Shown here piece by piece: positions 8,606 through 16,803 of a stretch of DNA of 38,535 nucleotides. Origin of the DNA: Porphyrobacter sp. TH134 (GTDB taxonomy: Bacteria; Pseudomonadota; Alphaproteobacteria; Sphingomonadales; Sphingomonadaceae); contig NZ_PKRO01000030.1 in assembly GCF_002855495.1 (NCBI RefSeq), positions 1-38,535 on the forward strand. Direction: 5' to 3'. The position numbers were made by a program, and so were the translations under genes. Position 1 is the stretch's first letter. Every line of letters begins with the position of its first letter. The notes beneath the pieces are model-generated. The model was not told the DNA's origin. It was given only the letters and a program-made list of their open reading frames with translations, and did not search any database.

Positions 8606-9631
8606 ATGGACGAGGACAACGCCGCGCGCGTCATGGTGCGCAATATCACCGATCTGGCGCGGCTGGCCGGGGTTTCGCCCGGCACGGTCAGCCGCGCGCT
8701 GGCAGGCAAGAGCCTCGTCAACGCCAAGACCCGCGCCCGGATCGAGGCGCTGGCGCGCGAACACGGTTTTCGCCCCAATCAGATGGCAAGCGGGCTGCGC
8801 CGCCAGAAGACCGGCGTGATCGGGGTCGTGATCCCGCTGGGCCATGACAGCCGCCAGCAGATTTCCGACAGCTTCTTCATGACCCTGCTCGGCCACCTCG
8901 CGGATGAACTGACCCGCGAAGGGTATGACCTGATGCTGCGCCGGGTGGTGCCGGAAAACGATGCCGACTGGCTCGACCGGTTTATCGGTTCGGGCATGAT
9001 CGACGGGGTGATCGTAATCGGCCAGTCCGACCAGTTCGACCGGATCGAGGATGTTGCCGATGGTTACGGCCCGATGGTGGTGTGGGGCAACCACACCGAA
9101 GGCCAGCAGCATTGCGTGGTTGGCACTGATAACCGGCTGGGCGGCAGGCTGGCGGCGGAGCGCCTGATCGCAGCCGGTGCGACGCGTCTCGCCTTCCTTG
9201 GCGATACCACCGCCATCGAATTCGCCGCGCGGTTTGCCGGCGCGCAGGATATTGCCGCCCGGATGGGCCTGCCGCCGATCATCACGCTGCCCACCCACCT
9301 GTCGCCCGACCGTGCGAGCGAGGAGATCGCCTGCCACCTCAGCCAGCACACCAGCACCATCGACGGGATCTTTGCCGCGACCGATACGCTCGCCGCGCTG
9401 TGTCTTACCGAATTGCGGGATCAGGGCATCGCCGTGCCTGAGGCGATGAAACTGGTGGGCTTTGATGACCTGCCGATCGCCCGCCAGACCGTGCCGCCGC
9501 TCACCACCGTGCGGCAGGATATTGCGGCCGGCGCGCGGGGCCTTGTCGATTTGCTGCTGCGGCGGCTGGCGGGGGAAAAGACCGAAAGCCTCGTCCTGCC
9601 GCCCGAACTGATGGTGCGCGCCACAGCCTGA
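8606..9631 (+). CDS. LacI-family regulator of the sucrose locus
   Basis: This is a 341-residue LacI/GalR-type repressor. The N-terminal helix-turn-helix and hinge (ITDLARLAGVSPGTVSRALA, then NQMASGLRRQKTGVIGVVIP) is followed by a periplasmic-binding-protein-like sensor domain ending with the usual VGFDDLPIARQTVPPLTTVR segment. The ATG at 8606 is 2 bases after the transporter stop; a second in-frame ATG at 8633 is possible but has no better ribosome binding site. It most likely binds the twin palindromes at 7158-7196 and releases them on sensing a sugar or sugar phosphate, controlling the receptor and the transporter-regulator pair. The effector is unknown. Confidence 0.93.
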   Translation: MDEDNAARVMVRNITDLARLAGVSPGTVSRALAGKSLVNAKTRARIEALAREHGFRPNQMASGLRRQKTGVIGVVIPLGHDSRQQISDSFFMTLLGHLADELTREGYDLMLRRVVPENDADWLDRFIGSGMIDGVIVIGQSDQFDRIEDVADGYGPMVVWGNHTEGQQHCVVGTDNRLGGRLAAERLIAAGATRLAFLGDTTAIEFAARFAGAQDIAARMGLPPIITLPTHLSPDRASEEIACHLSQHTSTIDGIFAATDTLAALCLTELRDQGIAVPEAMKLVGFDDLPIARQTVPPLTTVRQDIAAGARGLVDLLLRRLAGEKTESLVLPPELMVRATA

Positions 9632-9681
9632 CGCGCTGCGCCCGGTAGGCAAACGCGCCGGCGTGCGATAGGGAGGCGAGC

Positions 9682-9942
9682 ATGGACATGGCTGACCTTC
9701 TGCAACGCTATTTCGGCACCCGCGATCTGGCCGCCGTGTCCCCTGCCGCCCTGCCCGACGGAGTGGAGCGCATGCGGGTCGATTTCGGCATGACGCAGGA
9801 CCGCGGGCAGCGCTTTGCCTTGTGGAGCCTGCTCATGGTGCTGGGCGATGCGCCCGATCTCGATGTCGCCTTTGCCGAGGAGGAAGACCGCGAGGCGGCG
9901 CGCAATCTGATGGACATGCTGGCCGCCGCCGGACCAGAATAG
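9682..9942 (+). CDS. Small protein of unknown function, 86 aa
   Basis: This short acidic protein is preceded by a strong GGGAGG ribosome binding site 6 bases before its ATG, so it is likely a real gene. I do not recognise a family. It is rich in Leu, Ala, Asp and Glu, has no signal peptide, membrane segment or cysteine, and looks all-helical. It lies 50 bases after the LacI gene, on the same strand, and could be the last gene of that transcript or a separate unit. No function is assigned. Confidence 0.65.
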   Translation: MDMADLLQRYFGTRDLAAVSPAALPDGVERMRVDFGMTQDRGQRFALWSLLMVLGDAPDLDVAFAEEEDREAARNLMDMLAAAGPE

Positions 9943-10117
9943 GTATAGCGCGGCACGCGCGCGATTTTACCGCAAGCCAAACACCCCGAAACTGTGTAAG
10001 GGACCCTGACCGACGCTCTGCGCGAGGTGGCCTTGCGGCCCGATCCGCGCCCCGCCGTCCCCCTTGTCTTCCCGCTGGCCCCCTGTGGCAGCGCCCTTGC
10101 CTGAAAGCCTTCTCCCC

Positions 10118-11905
10118 ATGCCATTTCCCCATATTGCCGCTGGCCTCGCCGAGGCCTTGGCCACACGCGGCTATGAAACGCTCACCCCCGTGCAGTCCGC
10201 CGTGGTCGAGCCTGAAGCCCACGGGCGCGACCTTGTCGTCTCGGCGCAGACCGGCTCGGGCAAGACGGTCGCTTTCGGCCTCGCTTTTGCCGATCAGGTG
10301 CTGGACGAAGACGGCCGCGTGCGCCGCGCCTCCGGCCCGCTGGCGCTGGTCATTGCCCCGACCCGCGAATTGGCGCTGCAAGTCGCGCGCGAACTGGACT
10401 GGCTCTACAAGTCGGCAGGCGCGCGCATCGCCACCTGTGTGGGCGGCATGAACCCGCAGGTCGAACGCCGCGCATTGGCGGGCGGCGTCAGCATCGTGGT
10501 CGGCACACCGGGCCGCTTGCGCGATCACCTGGAACGCGGCGCGCTCGACCTGTCGGCGCTGTCAGCAGTGGTGCTCGATGAAGCGGACGAAATGCTCGAC
10601 ATGGGCTTCCGCGAAGAGCTGGAGGAAATCCTCGAAGCGACGCCGGAAGGCCGCCGCGTACTGATGTTCTCGGCCACCATGCCCCGCCCGATCGAAGCGC
10701 TGGCGCGCCGTTACCAGACCAATGCGCTCAGGATCGAAACCAAGGGCGCCGAACGCGGGCATGGCGATATTGCCTATCAGGCGGTGATGGTCACGCCATC
10801 GGAAATCGAGAACGCCGTGGTCAATCTGCTGCGTTTCCACGAGGCGGAAACCGCGATTTTGTTCTGCGCCACCCGCGACAATGTGCGCCACTTGCACGCG
10901 ACCTTGCAGGAACGCGGGTTCGGCGTGGTTGCGCTGTCCGGCGAACATTCGCAGCAGGAACGCAACCAGGCGCTGCAAGCCCTGCGCGATCGCCGCGCCC
11001 GCGTGTGCGTGGCGACGGACGTTGCCGCGCGCGGGATCGACCTGCCCAGCCTCAGCCTTGTGGTGCACGTGGAGATTCCCCGCGATGCCGAAACGCTCCA
11101 GCACCGTTCGGGCCGCACCGGGCGCGCGGGCAAGAAGGGCATTGCCGCGATCATCGTCCCCTATCCGCGCCGCAAGCGGGTGGAATCGATGCTCCACCAT
11201 GCCAAGATCAATGCCGAATGGATTACCGCGCCGGGGCGTGAGGATATCATCGCGCAAGACCGGGTGCGGCTGCTCGACAAGCTGATGCAGCCGGTTGAAG
11301 TCACCGATGGTGACCGCGAGCTGGCGGACAAGCTGCTCGAAACCAAAAGCCCGCAGGAAATCGCAGCGATGCTGGTGCAGGCGCACCGCGCCTCGATGCC
11401 GGAGCCCGAAGAACTGCTCGCCCAGTCGGTCGAAGCCCAGCGCGCGGCTCAAAAGGACCGTCACCGCGAAGGGTTTGAAGACACCGTGTGGTTCAAGATG
11501 GACATCGGCCGCCGCCAGAATGCGGAAGCACGCTGGATCATGCCGCTGATCTGCCGCCGCGGGCATATCACCCGCAACGAAATCGGCGCGATCCGCATTG
11601 CGCAGACCGAAACCTTCTTCCAGATCCCCCGCACCATCGCCGGCAAGTTCGCCGAAGCGGTCGCGGCGACCGCGGGGAGCGAGGAAAATGGCGGCTATGT
11701 CGCCATCCAGCAGTCGAATGAGCCGCCGCGCATGGCCGCGCGCGAAAACGCCAGGCGGGGCAAGCCCAACGGCCCCGCCCCGCAGCGCACCTTCAAGCCC
11801 AAGCCTGTTGGCCCCGGCGGCGCTGGTGGCCCCGGCGGCAAGCCGAAGCATTTCGCCAAGAAGCCCGGCGGGGGCTTCAAGGGCAAGCCCAAGGGCCGCG
11901 ATTAA
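10118..11905 (+). CDS. DEAD-box RNA helicase with DbpA-type RNA-binding domain
   Basis: This is an ATP-dependent RNA helicase of about 595 residues. All core motifs are visible: Q motif near LTPVQ, motif I AQTGSGKT (43-50), PTRELA, TPGR, DEAD (154-157), SAT, ARGID and HRSGRTGRAG. After the two RecA domains comes a DbpA/CsdA-like C-terminal RNA-binding domain (about 460-520, KMDIGRRQNAEARWIMPLI) and then a basic Gly/Lys/Pro-rich tail that probably adds nonspecific RNA binding. A likely role is ribosome assembly or cold-shock RNA remodelling. The frame is open upstream to a TTG at 10064, but the ATG at 10118 best matches the family start; neither has a strong ribosome binding site. Confidence 0.93.
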   Translation: MPFPHIAAGLAEALATRGYETLTPVQSAVVEPEAHGRDLVVSAQTGSGKTVAFGLAFADQVLDEDGRVRRASGPLALVIAPTRELALQVARELDWLYKSAGARIATCVGGMNPQVERRALAGGVSIVVGTPGRLRDHLERGALDLSALSAVVLDEADEMLDMGFREELEEILEATPEGRRVLMFSATMPRPIEALARRYQTNALRIETKGAERGHGDIAYQAVMVTPSEIENAVVNLLRFHEAETAILFCATRDNVRHLHATLQERGFGVVALSGEHSQQERNQALQALRDRRARVCVATDVAARGIDLPSLSLVVHVEIPRDAETLQHRSGRTGRAGKKGIAAIIVPYPRRKRVESMLHHAKINAEWITAPGREDIIAQDRVRLLDKLMQPVEVTDGDRELADKLLETKSPQEIAAMLVQAHRASMPEPEELLAQSVEAQRAAQKDRHREGFEDTVWFKMDIGRRQNAEARWIMPLICRRGHITRNEIGAIRIAQTETFFQIPRTIAGKFAEAVAATAGSEENGGYVAIQQSNEPPRMAARENARRGKPNGPAPQRTFKPKPVGPGGAGGPGGKPKHFAKKPGGGFKGKPKGRD

Positions 11906-11923
11906 GGCTGAGGCCCGAACACG

Positions 11924-11963
11924 AAAAAGCCCCGCTCTCGCCATCACGAGAGCGGGGCTTTTT
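11924..11963. terminator. Bidirectional intrinsic terminator
   Basis: A perfect 17-bp inverted repeat (11924-11940 with 11947-11963) with a 6-base loop CCATCA has AAAAA at its left end and TTTTT at its right end. It therefore terminates in both directions. It sits between the convergent helicase (+) and acyl-CoA dehydrogenase (-) genes and serves both. Confidence 0.95.
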
Positions 11964-11980
11964 CATTCCCGGCAGGCTGT

Positions 11981-13111
11981 TCAGCCCAGCGCGACGTGGC
12001 GCTTCATGTGATGGTCGACATTGCCGAACTCGCTGTCGAAGATCGTCAGCCGCTTGAAATAGTGGCCGATCGCATATTCGTCAGTCACGCCGTTGCCGCC
12101 GTGAATCTGCACCGCTTCCTGCCCGATCAGCCGGGCCGATTGGCCCACCCCAACCTTCGCCGCCGATACCGTGCGCTTGCGCTCAGCCTCGCCTGAATCC
12201 AGCCGCAGCGTGGCGAGATAGGTCAGTGACACAGCGGTTTCATAGGCCGTGTACATATCGACCATGCGGTGCTGGAGCACCTGGAAGCTGCCGATCGGCA
12301 CGCCGAACTGCTTGCGCTGGCGGCTGTATTCGACCGTCATCGCGTGGGCGACTTTCATCGCCCCGCAGGCTTCGGCGCACAGGGCGGCGATAGCTTCGTC
12401 GGTGACGAGCTCGATCAGCCCCAGCCCTTCGCCTTCCGCGCCGATCAGCGCGTCAGCACCGACCGCGACGTTTTCGAAATAGACCTCCGCTGCGCGGCGG
12501 CCGTCGACCGTCACATAATCGCGGGTGGTGATCCCGGCGGTGTCCTTGGCGACCACAAACACTGAAACGCCCGAGCGATCCCGGCGCTCACCGCCGGTGC
12601 GGGCGGTGACGATCAGGTGGCTGGCCCAAGGCGCGCCGATCACGACCGCCTTGTGGCCGTTCAGCACATAGCCTGCGCCGTCCTTCTTCGCGGTGGTTTC
12701 CAAGTCGGCATAGTCGAACCGGCCGCGCGGTTCGGCATAGGCGAAGGCGAAGACGGAAGACCCCGCGACGATCCCGCCGATATGCTCTTCCTTCTGCGCC
12801 GCGGTGCCGCCGTGCTTCAGGAAGCCGCCTGCGCAGACCACTGTGGGGACGAAGGGCTCGACCACGAGGCCTTTGCCGAACTCTTCCATGATGACCATCG
12901 CATCAACGGCGCCGCCGCCAAAGCCGCCATCGGCTTCGCTGAACGGCATCCCGAGAATGCCGAGCTCGGCCAGCTGCGCCCACACTTCGGGCCGCCAGCC
13001 TGCGGACGAGGCAATTGCCTTGCGCCGGGTTTCCCAGTCGTACTGTTCACGCACCAGCCGTGACAGGCCGTCACGGACCATGTCCTGCTCTTCAGTGAAA
13101 TTGAAATCCAC
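11981..13111 (-). CDS. Acyl-CoA dehydrogenase, small-subunit-like (PimD type)
   Basis: This is a 376-residue FAD-dependent acyl-CoA dehydrogenase with the three-part fold: an N-terminal helical domain (MDFNFTEEQDMVRDGLSRLV), a middle beta domain and a C-terminal helical domain with QIHGGNGVTDEYAIGHYFKR. Its start is a GTG preceded by GGGAGAGA. It lies 23 bases downstream of a second acyl-CoA dehydrogenase. Such adjacent pairs often form a heteromeric enzyme, as in the pimeloyl-CoA dehydrogenase and steroid side-chain types, and I infer the same here. The substrate cannot be told from the sequence. Transcription ends at the terminator at 11924-11963. Confidence 0.88.
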   Translation of the reverse strand: MDFNFTEEQDMVRDGLSRLVREQYDWETRRKAIASSAGWRPEVWAQLAELGILGMPFSEADGGFGGGAVDAMVIMEEFGKGLVVEPFVPTVVCAGGFLKHGGTAAQKEEHIGGIVAGSSVFAFAYAEPRGRFDYADLETTAKKDGAGYVLNGHKAVVIGAPWASHLIVTARTGGERRDRSGVSVFVVAKDTAGITTRDYVTVDGRRAAEVYFENVAVGADALIGAEGEGLGLIELVTDEAIAALCAEACGAMKVAHAMTVEYSRQRKQFGVPIGSFQVLQHRMVDMYTAYETAVSLTYLATLRLDSGEAERKRTVSAAKVGVGQSARLIGQEAVQIHGGNGVTDEYAIGHYFKRLTIFDSEFGNVDHHMKRHVALG

Positions 13112-13134
13112 GTATTCTCTCCCGTCCGCGCGCC

Positions 13135-14331
13135 TTACAGGCCGAGGATCATCTTGGTGATGATGTTGCGCTGAATTTCGTTCGACCCGCCATAGATCGA
13201 GGTCTTGCGCATGTTGAAATAGGTCGCCGCCGCATGCTGGGCGTGGGCCGGGCCGACGGCATACTCGTTCGATCCGGTATCATTGGCGATGCTGCCGTAA
13301 TAGGGCGCGCTGTAGGTGCCGACGGCTTCCAGCGTGAGTTCGGTGAGGCGCTGCTGGATTTCGGTGCCCTTGATCTTGAGGATCGAGCTTTCCGGCCCCG
13401 GCCCCTTGCCCGCCTGCTCGCCCGCAAGGGTGCGCAGTTCGGTGATTTCCAGCGCGGCGAGATCGATTTCGAGCTGGCTCACCTTCTTGGCGAAGTCGAA
13501 GTCCTTGATGAGCGGCGCACCATCGAGCGTCTCGTTCGCGGCGATCTCGCGCAACTTTTCAACGCCGCGCTTCGAGCGGGCGACGCCGGCGATGCCAGAG
13601 CGTTCATGGGCGAGCAGGAATTTGGCATAGGTCCAGCCCTTGTTCTCAACCCCGACGAGGTTTTCGACCGGGACGCGCACGTCGGTCAGCCAGGTTTCGT
13701 TGACCTCGTAGCCGCCATCGAGCAGCTTGATCGGCTTCACTTCCACGCCCGGGGTCTTCATGTCGACGAGGATGAAGCTGATGCCTTCCTGCGCCTTGGC
13801 GGTCGGATCGGTGCGGCACAGGAAGAAGCCCCAATCGGCGTGCTGGGCCAACGTGGTCCAGGTCTTCTGGCCGTTGATGACGTAGTGATCGCCGTCCCGC
13901 ACAGCGGTGGTCTTGAGGCTGGCAAGATCCGAACCCGCGCCCGGTTCCGAGTAACCCTGACACCACCACACTTCGCCGCTGCGGATGCCGGGCAGGTGCT
14001 TGGCCTTCTGTTCTTCGTTGCCGAAGGTGTAGATCACCGGGCCGACCATCGAGACGCCAAAGGGCAGCGGCATGAAGGTGTTAGCGCGGGCGTTTTCTTC
14101 TGACCAGATGTAACGCTGGGTCGGGGTCCAGCCGGTGCCGCCGTACTCCACCGGCCATGCGGGCACGGACCAGCCCTTCGCGCCCAGGATCTTGTGCCAG
14201 GCGACCATTTCCTCGCGCGTCATGTCCTCGCGCATGCCGAAATCGCCCAATTCCTTGGGGTGGTTTTCGGCGATGAAGGCGCGGACTTCGTCGCGGAAGG
14301 CCTGTTCTTCGGGGGTGAATTCGAGGTTCAT
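13135..14331 (-). CDS. Acyl-CoA dehydrogenase, large-subunit-like (PimC type)
   Basis: This is a 398-residue FAD-dependent acyl-CoA dehydrogenase. It shows GYSEPGAGSDLASLKT and NGQKTWTT in the FAD- and substrate-binding middle domain, and YGGSNEIQRNIITKMILGL at the C-terminus, typical of the large partner of the PimC/PimD-like pair. The frame is open about 70 codons further upstream, but the ATG at 14331, followed by the family N-terminus NLEFTPEEQAFRDEVRAFI and preceded by GAGAG, is the likely start. It is first in a two-gene operon with the downstream small-subunit-like gene. No CoA ligase or hydratase is nearby, so the pathway is open. Confidence 0.9.
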   Translation of the reverse strand: MNLEFTPEEQAFRDEVRAFIAENHPKELGDFGMREDMTREEMVAWHKILGAKGWSVPAWPVEYGGTGWTPTQRYIWSEENARANTFMPLPFGVSMVGPVIYTFGNEEQKAKHLPGIRSGEVWWCQGYSEPGAGSDLASLKTTAVRDGDHYVINGQKTWTTLAQHADWGFFLCRTDPTAKAQEGISFILVDMKTPGVEVKPIKLLDGGYEVNETWLTDVRVPVENLVGVENKGWTYAKFLLAHERSGIAGVARSKRGVEKLREIAANETLDGAPLIKDFDFAKKVSQLEIDLAALEITELRTLAGEQAGKGPGPESSILKIKGTEIQQRLTELTLEAVGTYSAPYYGSIANDTGSNEYAVGPAHAQHAAATYFNMRKTSIYGGSNEIQRNIITKMILGL

Positions 14332-14646
14332 GGCGTGCTCTCTCCAGCAGATGATCTGTGCTTTGCGATACGCTTTGTCATGCCCGGCGGACGCGGAAAA
14401 GAGGCAATTGTACAGGGCCGCGTCGCCGTAGCGGCAAGCAGCCGGTCGGAAGCCGCGCGGGCGGGCCACAGGGGCGACGAATCGCTGGATCGCCGCTCCG
14501 TCATCCCGCGTTTGCGAAGCAGAACCCCGGCCCGCCAACGGACGGGCCGCGAGCGCACGCGCGCGAGCCGCAGGCGATCAGGCCCGCAGGGCCTGATGCT
14601 CGCCGAGGACTGCGCGCCGGAGGGCGTGCAGCAAACAAGAATCGTC
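14332..14646. other. Intergenic region of about 315 bases with a hairpin
   Basis: No convincing gene is seen between the acyl-CoA dehydrogenase start and the monooxygenase stop, both on the minus strand. The region should hold the promoter of the acyl-CoA dehydrogenase pair and the 3' end of the monooxygenase transcript. A perfect 9-bp stem ATCAGGCCC (14577-14585) with GGGCCTGAT (14589-14597) and a GCA loop could be a terminator stem, but it lacks a U-tract. The piece CGTCATCCCGCGTTTGCG near 14500 resembles fragments of interspersed repeats common in alphaproteobacteria. Confidence 0.5.
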
Positions 14647-15738
14647 TTACATCTCCAGCGGGCCGTGCTGGATATGCGGCAGCACATGGCGGGCGAACAG
14701 ATCGGCCTCCTGTGCGTGGGGATAGCCCGACAGGATGAAGGCCTCGATCCCCTCGGCCTGATAGGCACGCAGCTTGGCGAGCACCTGGTCGGGCGTACCG
14801 ACAATCGCCGCGCCGCAGCCGGAACGCGCGCGGCCGATGCCGGTCCACAGGTTCTCTTCGACAAAGCCATCGCCATCCGCCGCGCCGCGCAATTCCTGCT
14901 GGCGCTGGACGCCGTAGTTCTTGGCGTCGAGGCTCTTTTCGCGGATCGCCCGGCCCGCCTCGTCGTCCAGCTTGGACAGCAGGCGGTCGGCATAGTGGCG
15001 CGCTTCGTCCTCGGTTTCGCGCACGATCACGTGGACGCGGTAGCCGAACTTGAGCGTGCGCCCGTAATTGGCGGCGCGCGCCTTCAGATCGGCGATGTTC
15101 TCGCGGACCTTGTCCATGGTGTCAGGCCACATCAGATAGACATCCGCCGCCTCGGCCGCGCACTCGCGCGCTTCATGGCTGAGGCCGCCGAAGTAGAACG
15201 GCGGACACTTGCCATTGAGCGTGGTGATGCGCGGCGGATCGAGTTTCAAATTGTAGAACTCGCCCTGAAAATCGAGGTGCTCGCCATTGAGCAACGTCTT
15301 GACGATCTTCATGATCTCGGTGCCGCGGCGGTAACGCGGGCCGCTCTCGATCTTTTCGCCCGGCATGTCCGAGGAGATGATGTTGACGTTGAGCCGCCCG
15401 CCGGTGCCAGCAGCATTCGGGCCGAGGATACGGTCGAGCGTTGCAATCCGGCGTGCCAGCTGCGGCGGCCAGTCCTCGCCCATGCGGGTCGCCCACAGCA
15501 GCTTGATGCGTTTCACCTGCGTCGCCACGGCGGCAGCGAAGATCGTGGTGTCGACGCCGAGCTGATAGCCCGAGGGCAGCAGGATATTGTCGAACCCGCC
15601 TTCTTCGGCGCGCAGCACGATATTGCGGCAATGCTCCCAGCTTGACGCGAGGTAGGGATCGGGGACGCCGAGAAACTCGTAATCGTCGTCACACAGCGCG
15701 GAAAACCACGCGATTTCGCATTGCTGCTGGTCAGTCAT
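14647..15738 (-). CDS. smoC: FMNH2-dependent sulfoquinovose monooxygenase, SmoC-like (SsuD family)
   Basis: This is a 363-residue luciferase-like flavin-dependent monooxygenase. It is clearly related to the alkanesulfonate monooxygenase SsuD across its length: GFDNILLPSG, LLWATRMGEDWPPQLARRIATLD, RLNVNIISSD, YFGG, FGYRVHVIVRETEDEA and FILSGYPHAQEA all have SsuD counterparts. Enzymes of this type use FMNH2 and O2 to cut a C-S bond and release sulfite. It is clustered with a GH31 enzyme bearing sulfoquinovosidase residues and with an aldo-keto reductase, as in the Agrobacterium sulfo-SMO pathway. The likely substrate is therefore sulfoquinovose, giving 6-oxo-glucose and sulfite. A flavin reductase lies at 26316. 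Other sulfonates remain possible. Confidence 0.8.
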   Translation of the reverse strand: MTDQQQCEIAWFSALCDDDYEFLGVPDPYLASSWEHCRNIVLRAEEGGFDNILLPSGYQLGVDTTIFAAAVATQVKRIKLLWATRMGEDWPPQLARRIATLDRILGPNAAGTGGRLNVNIISSDMPGEKIESGPRYRRGTEIMKIVKTLLNGEHLDFQGEFYNLKLDPPRITTLNGKCPPFYFGGLSHEARECAAEAADVYLMWPDTMDKVRENIADLKARAANYGRTLKFGYRVHVIVRETEDEARHYADRLLSKLDDEAGRAIREKSLDAKNYGVQRQQELRGAADGDGFVEENLWTGIGRARSGCGAAIVGTPDQVLAKLRAYQAEGIEAFILSGYPHAQEADLFARHVLPHIQHGPLEM

Positions 15739-15761
15739 AGCTTCGTTCCCATCCCAATTTC

Positions 15762-15877
15762 CGTTCGCCCTGAGCTTGTCGAAGGGCCGTTCTTCACTTC
15801 GGGCCTCCCGTGCATCCTCAAGCAGGACGGTGGTTGGCCTTTGGCCCGCTTCGCGTCCGACAAGCTCAGCACGAACG
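15762..15877. repeat. REP-like inverted pair
   Basis: CGTTCGCCCTGAGCTTGTCG (15762-15781) reappears in inverted orientation as CGACAAGCTCAGCACGAACG (15858-15877), about 76 bases away. The core TGAGCTTGTCG is a motif I recognise from REP-type interspersed repeats of sphingomonads. The pair fills most of the gap between the monooxygenase and aldo-keto reductase genes. It could fold into a large stem that affects mRNA stability or readthrough between them. Confidence 0.75.
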
Positions 15878-15888
15878 GGGGTTGGTGG

Positions 15889-16803
15889 TTATGGCAAAGG
15901 CACGCCCCGCGCGGCGACCAGCACCGCGTACCATTCCGTCCGCGTCCAGCGCACCTTGAGCGCCTCGGCGCCTTCCGCGATCCGCTCGGCGTTCTGCGAG
16001 CCGATGATTGGAATGATCCCCGCCGGATGCGCCATCAGCCAGCTGTAGGCCGCGACCGTGCGCGAAATGCCTTGCGCGTTCGCCACCGCATCGAGCGCGG
16101 ACGCCACCGCTATGTCGCGCACCGTCTCGGGCGCGGCCAGACGCCCGCCGCCCAAGGGCGACCATGCCAACGGGGTCAGGCCCAGCATCATCGCCTGATC
16201 CAGCTCGCCATTCTCGAAGCAATCGATCCGCAGCGGGCTGATCTCGGGCTGGGTTGTCACCAACTTGGTGCCGAGGAAGTGATTGAGCGCCGCCGTCTGT
16301 CCCTGCGTGAAGTTCGACACGCCGAGCGCCCTCACCTTGCCGCTCGCCACCGCATCATCCAGCACGCGGGCGGTTTCTTGCGGATGGGCGAGGATATCGG
16401 GACGGTGGATCTGCCACAGGTCCACGCTGTCAACCTGCAAACGGCGCAAGGAATCGTCGATCGCCTTGCGGAGGTAGTCGGCACTCTGATCGTAAGGCAG
16501 CGGCGGAAGAATGCCGCCCTTCGTCGCCAGCACCATGCGCCCGCGCAAGGCAGGCTCGGCGGCCAGCACCTCGCCCAGCAGCACTTCCGCATCGCCGAAG
16601 CCGCCGCTACCGTCGAAGCCATAAATATCGGCGGTGTCGAGGAAGGTGATGCCGGCATCCAGCGCCGCGTGCACCAGCTTGGCCGCGTCAGCGGCGGTGC
16701 GGCCATCCTCGGTCAGCCGCCACATTCCCCAGGCGATGGGGGAGACTTCGATGCCGCTCGCACCAAGGGCGCGGGTGGCAGGTGGCAGGGGCAGTTCACT
16801 CAT
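15889..16803 (-). CDS. smoB: Aldo-keto reductase, SmoB-like (6-oxo-glucose reductase candidate)
   Basis: This is a 304-residue (beta/alpha)8 NADPH-dependent aldo-keto reductase with the complete catalytic tetrad: D56 and Y61 in DTADIYGF, K95 in LATKGG and H133 in QIHRPD. A late IGSQNAERI segment resembles the NADPH 2'-phosphate site. The ATG follows the LacI stop with no gap (TAGATG), so the two are translated together. In the sulfo-SMO pathway the aldo-keto reductase SmoB reduces 6-oxo-glucose, the product of the monooxygenase, to glucose; context supports the same role here. The general fold is certain and the specific substrate is inferred. Confidence 0.8.
   Translation of the reverse strand: MSELPLPPATRALGASGIEVSPIAWGMWRLTEDGRTAADAAKLVHAALDAGITFLDTADIYGFDGSGGFGDAEVLLGEVLAAEPALRGRMVLATKGGILPPLPYDQSADYLRKAIDDSLRRLQVDSVDLWQIHRPDILAHPQETARVLDDAVASGKVRALGVSNFTQGQTAALNHFLGTKLVTTQPEISPLRIDCFENGELDQAMMLGLTPLAWSPLGGGRLAAPETVRDIAVASALDAVANAQGISRTVAAYSWLMAHPAGIIPIIGSQNAERIAEGAEALKVRWTRTEWYAVLVAARGVPLP

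Noticed and set aside
14647..15738. Simple alkanesulfonate monooxygenase (ssuD) for sulfur scavenging
   Set aside because: No ssuA/B/C transport genes are adjacent, and the neighbours are an SQase-like GH31, an aldo-keto reductase and sulfite disposal genes, which fit carbon use of a sulfosugar better. It is kept as an alternative substrate only.
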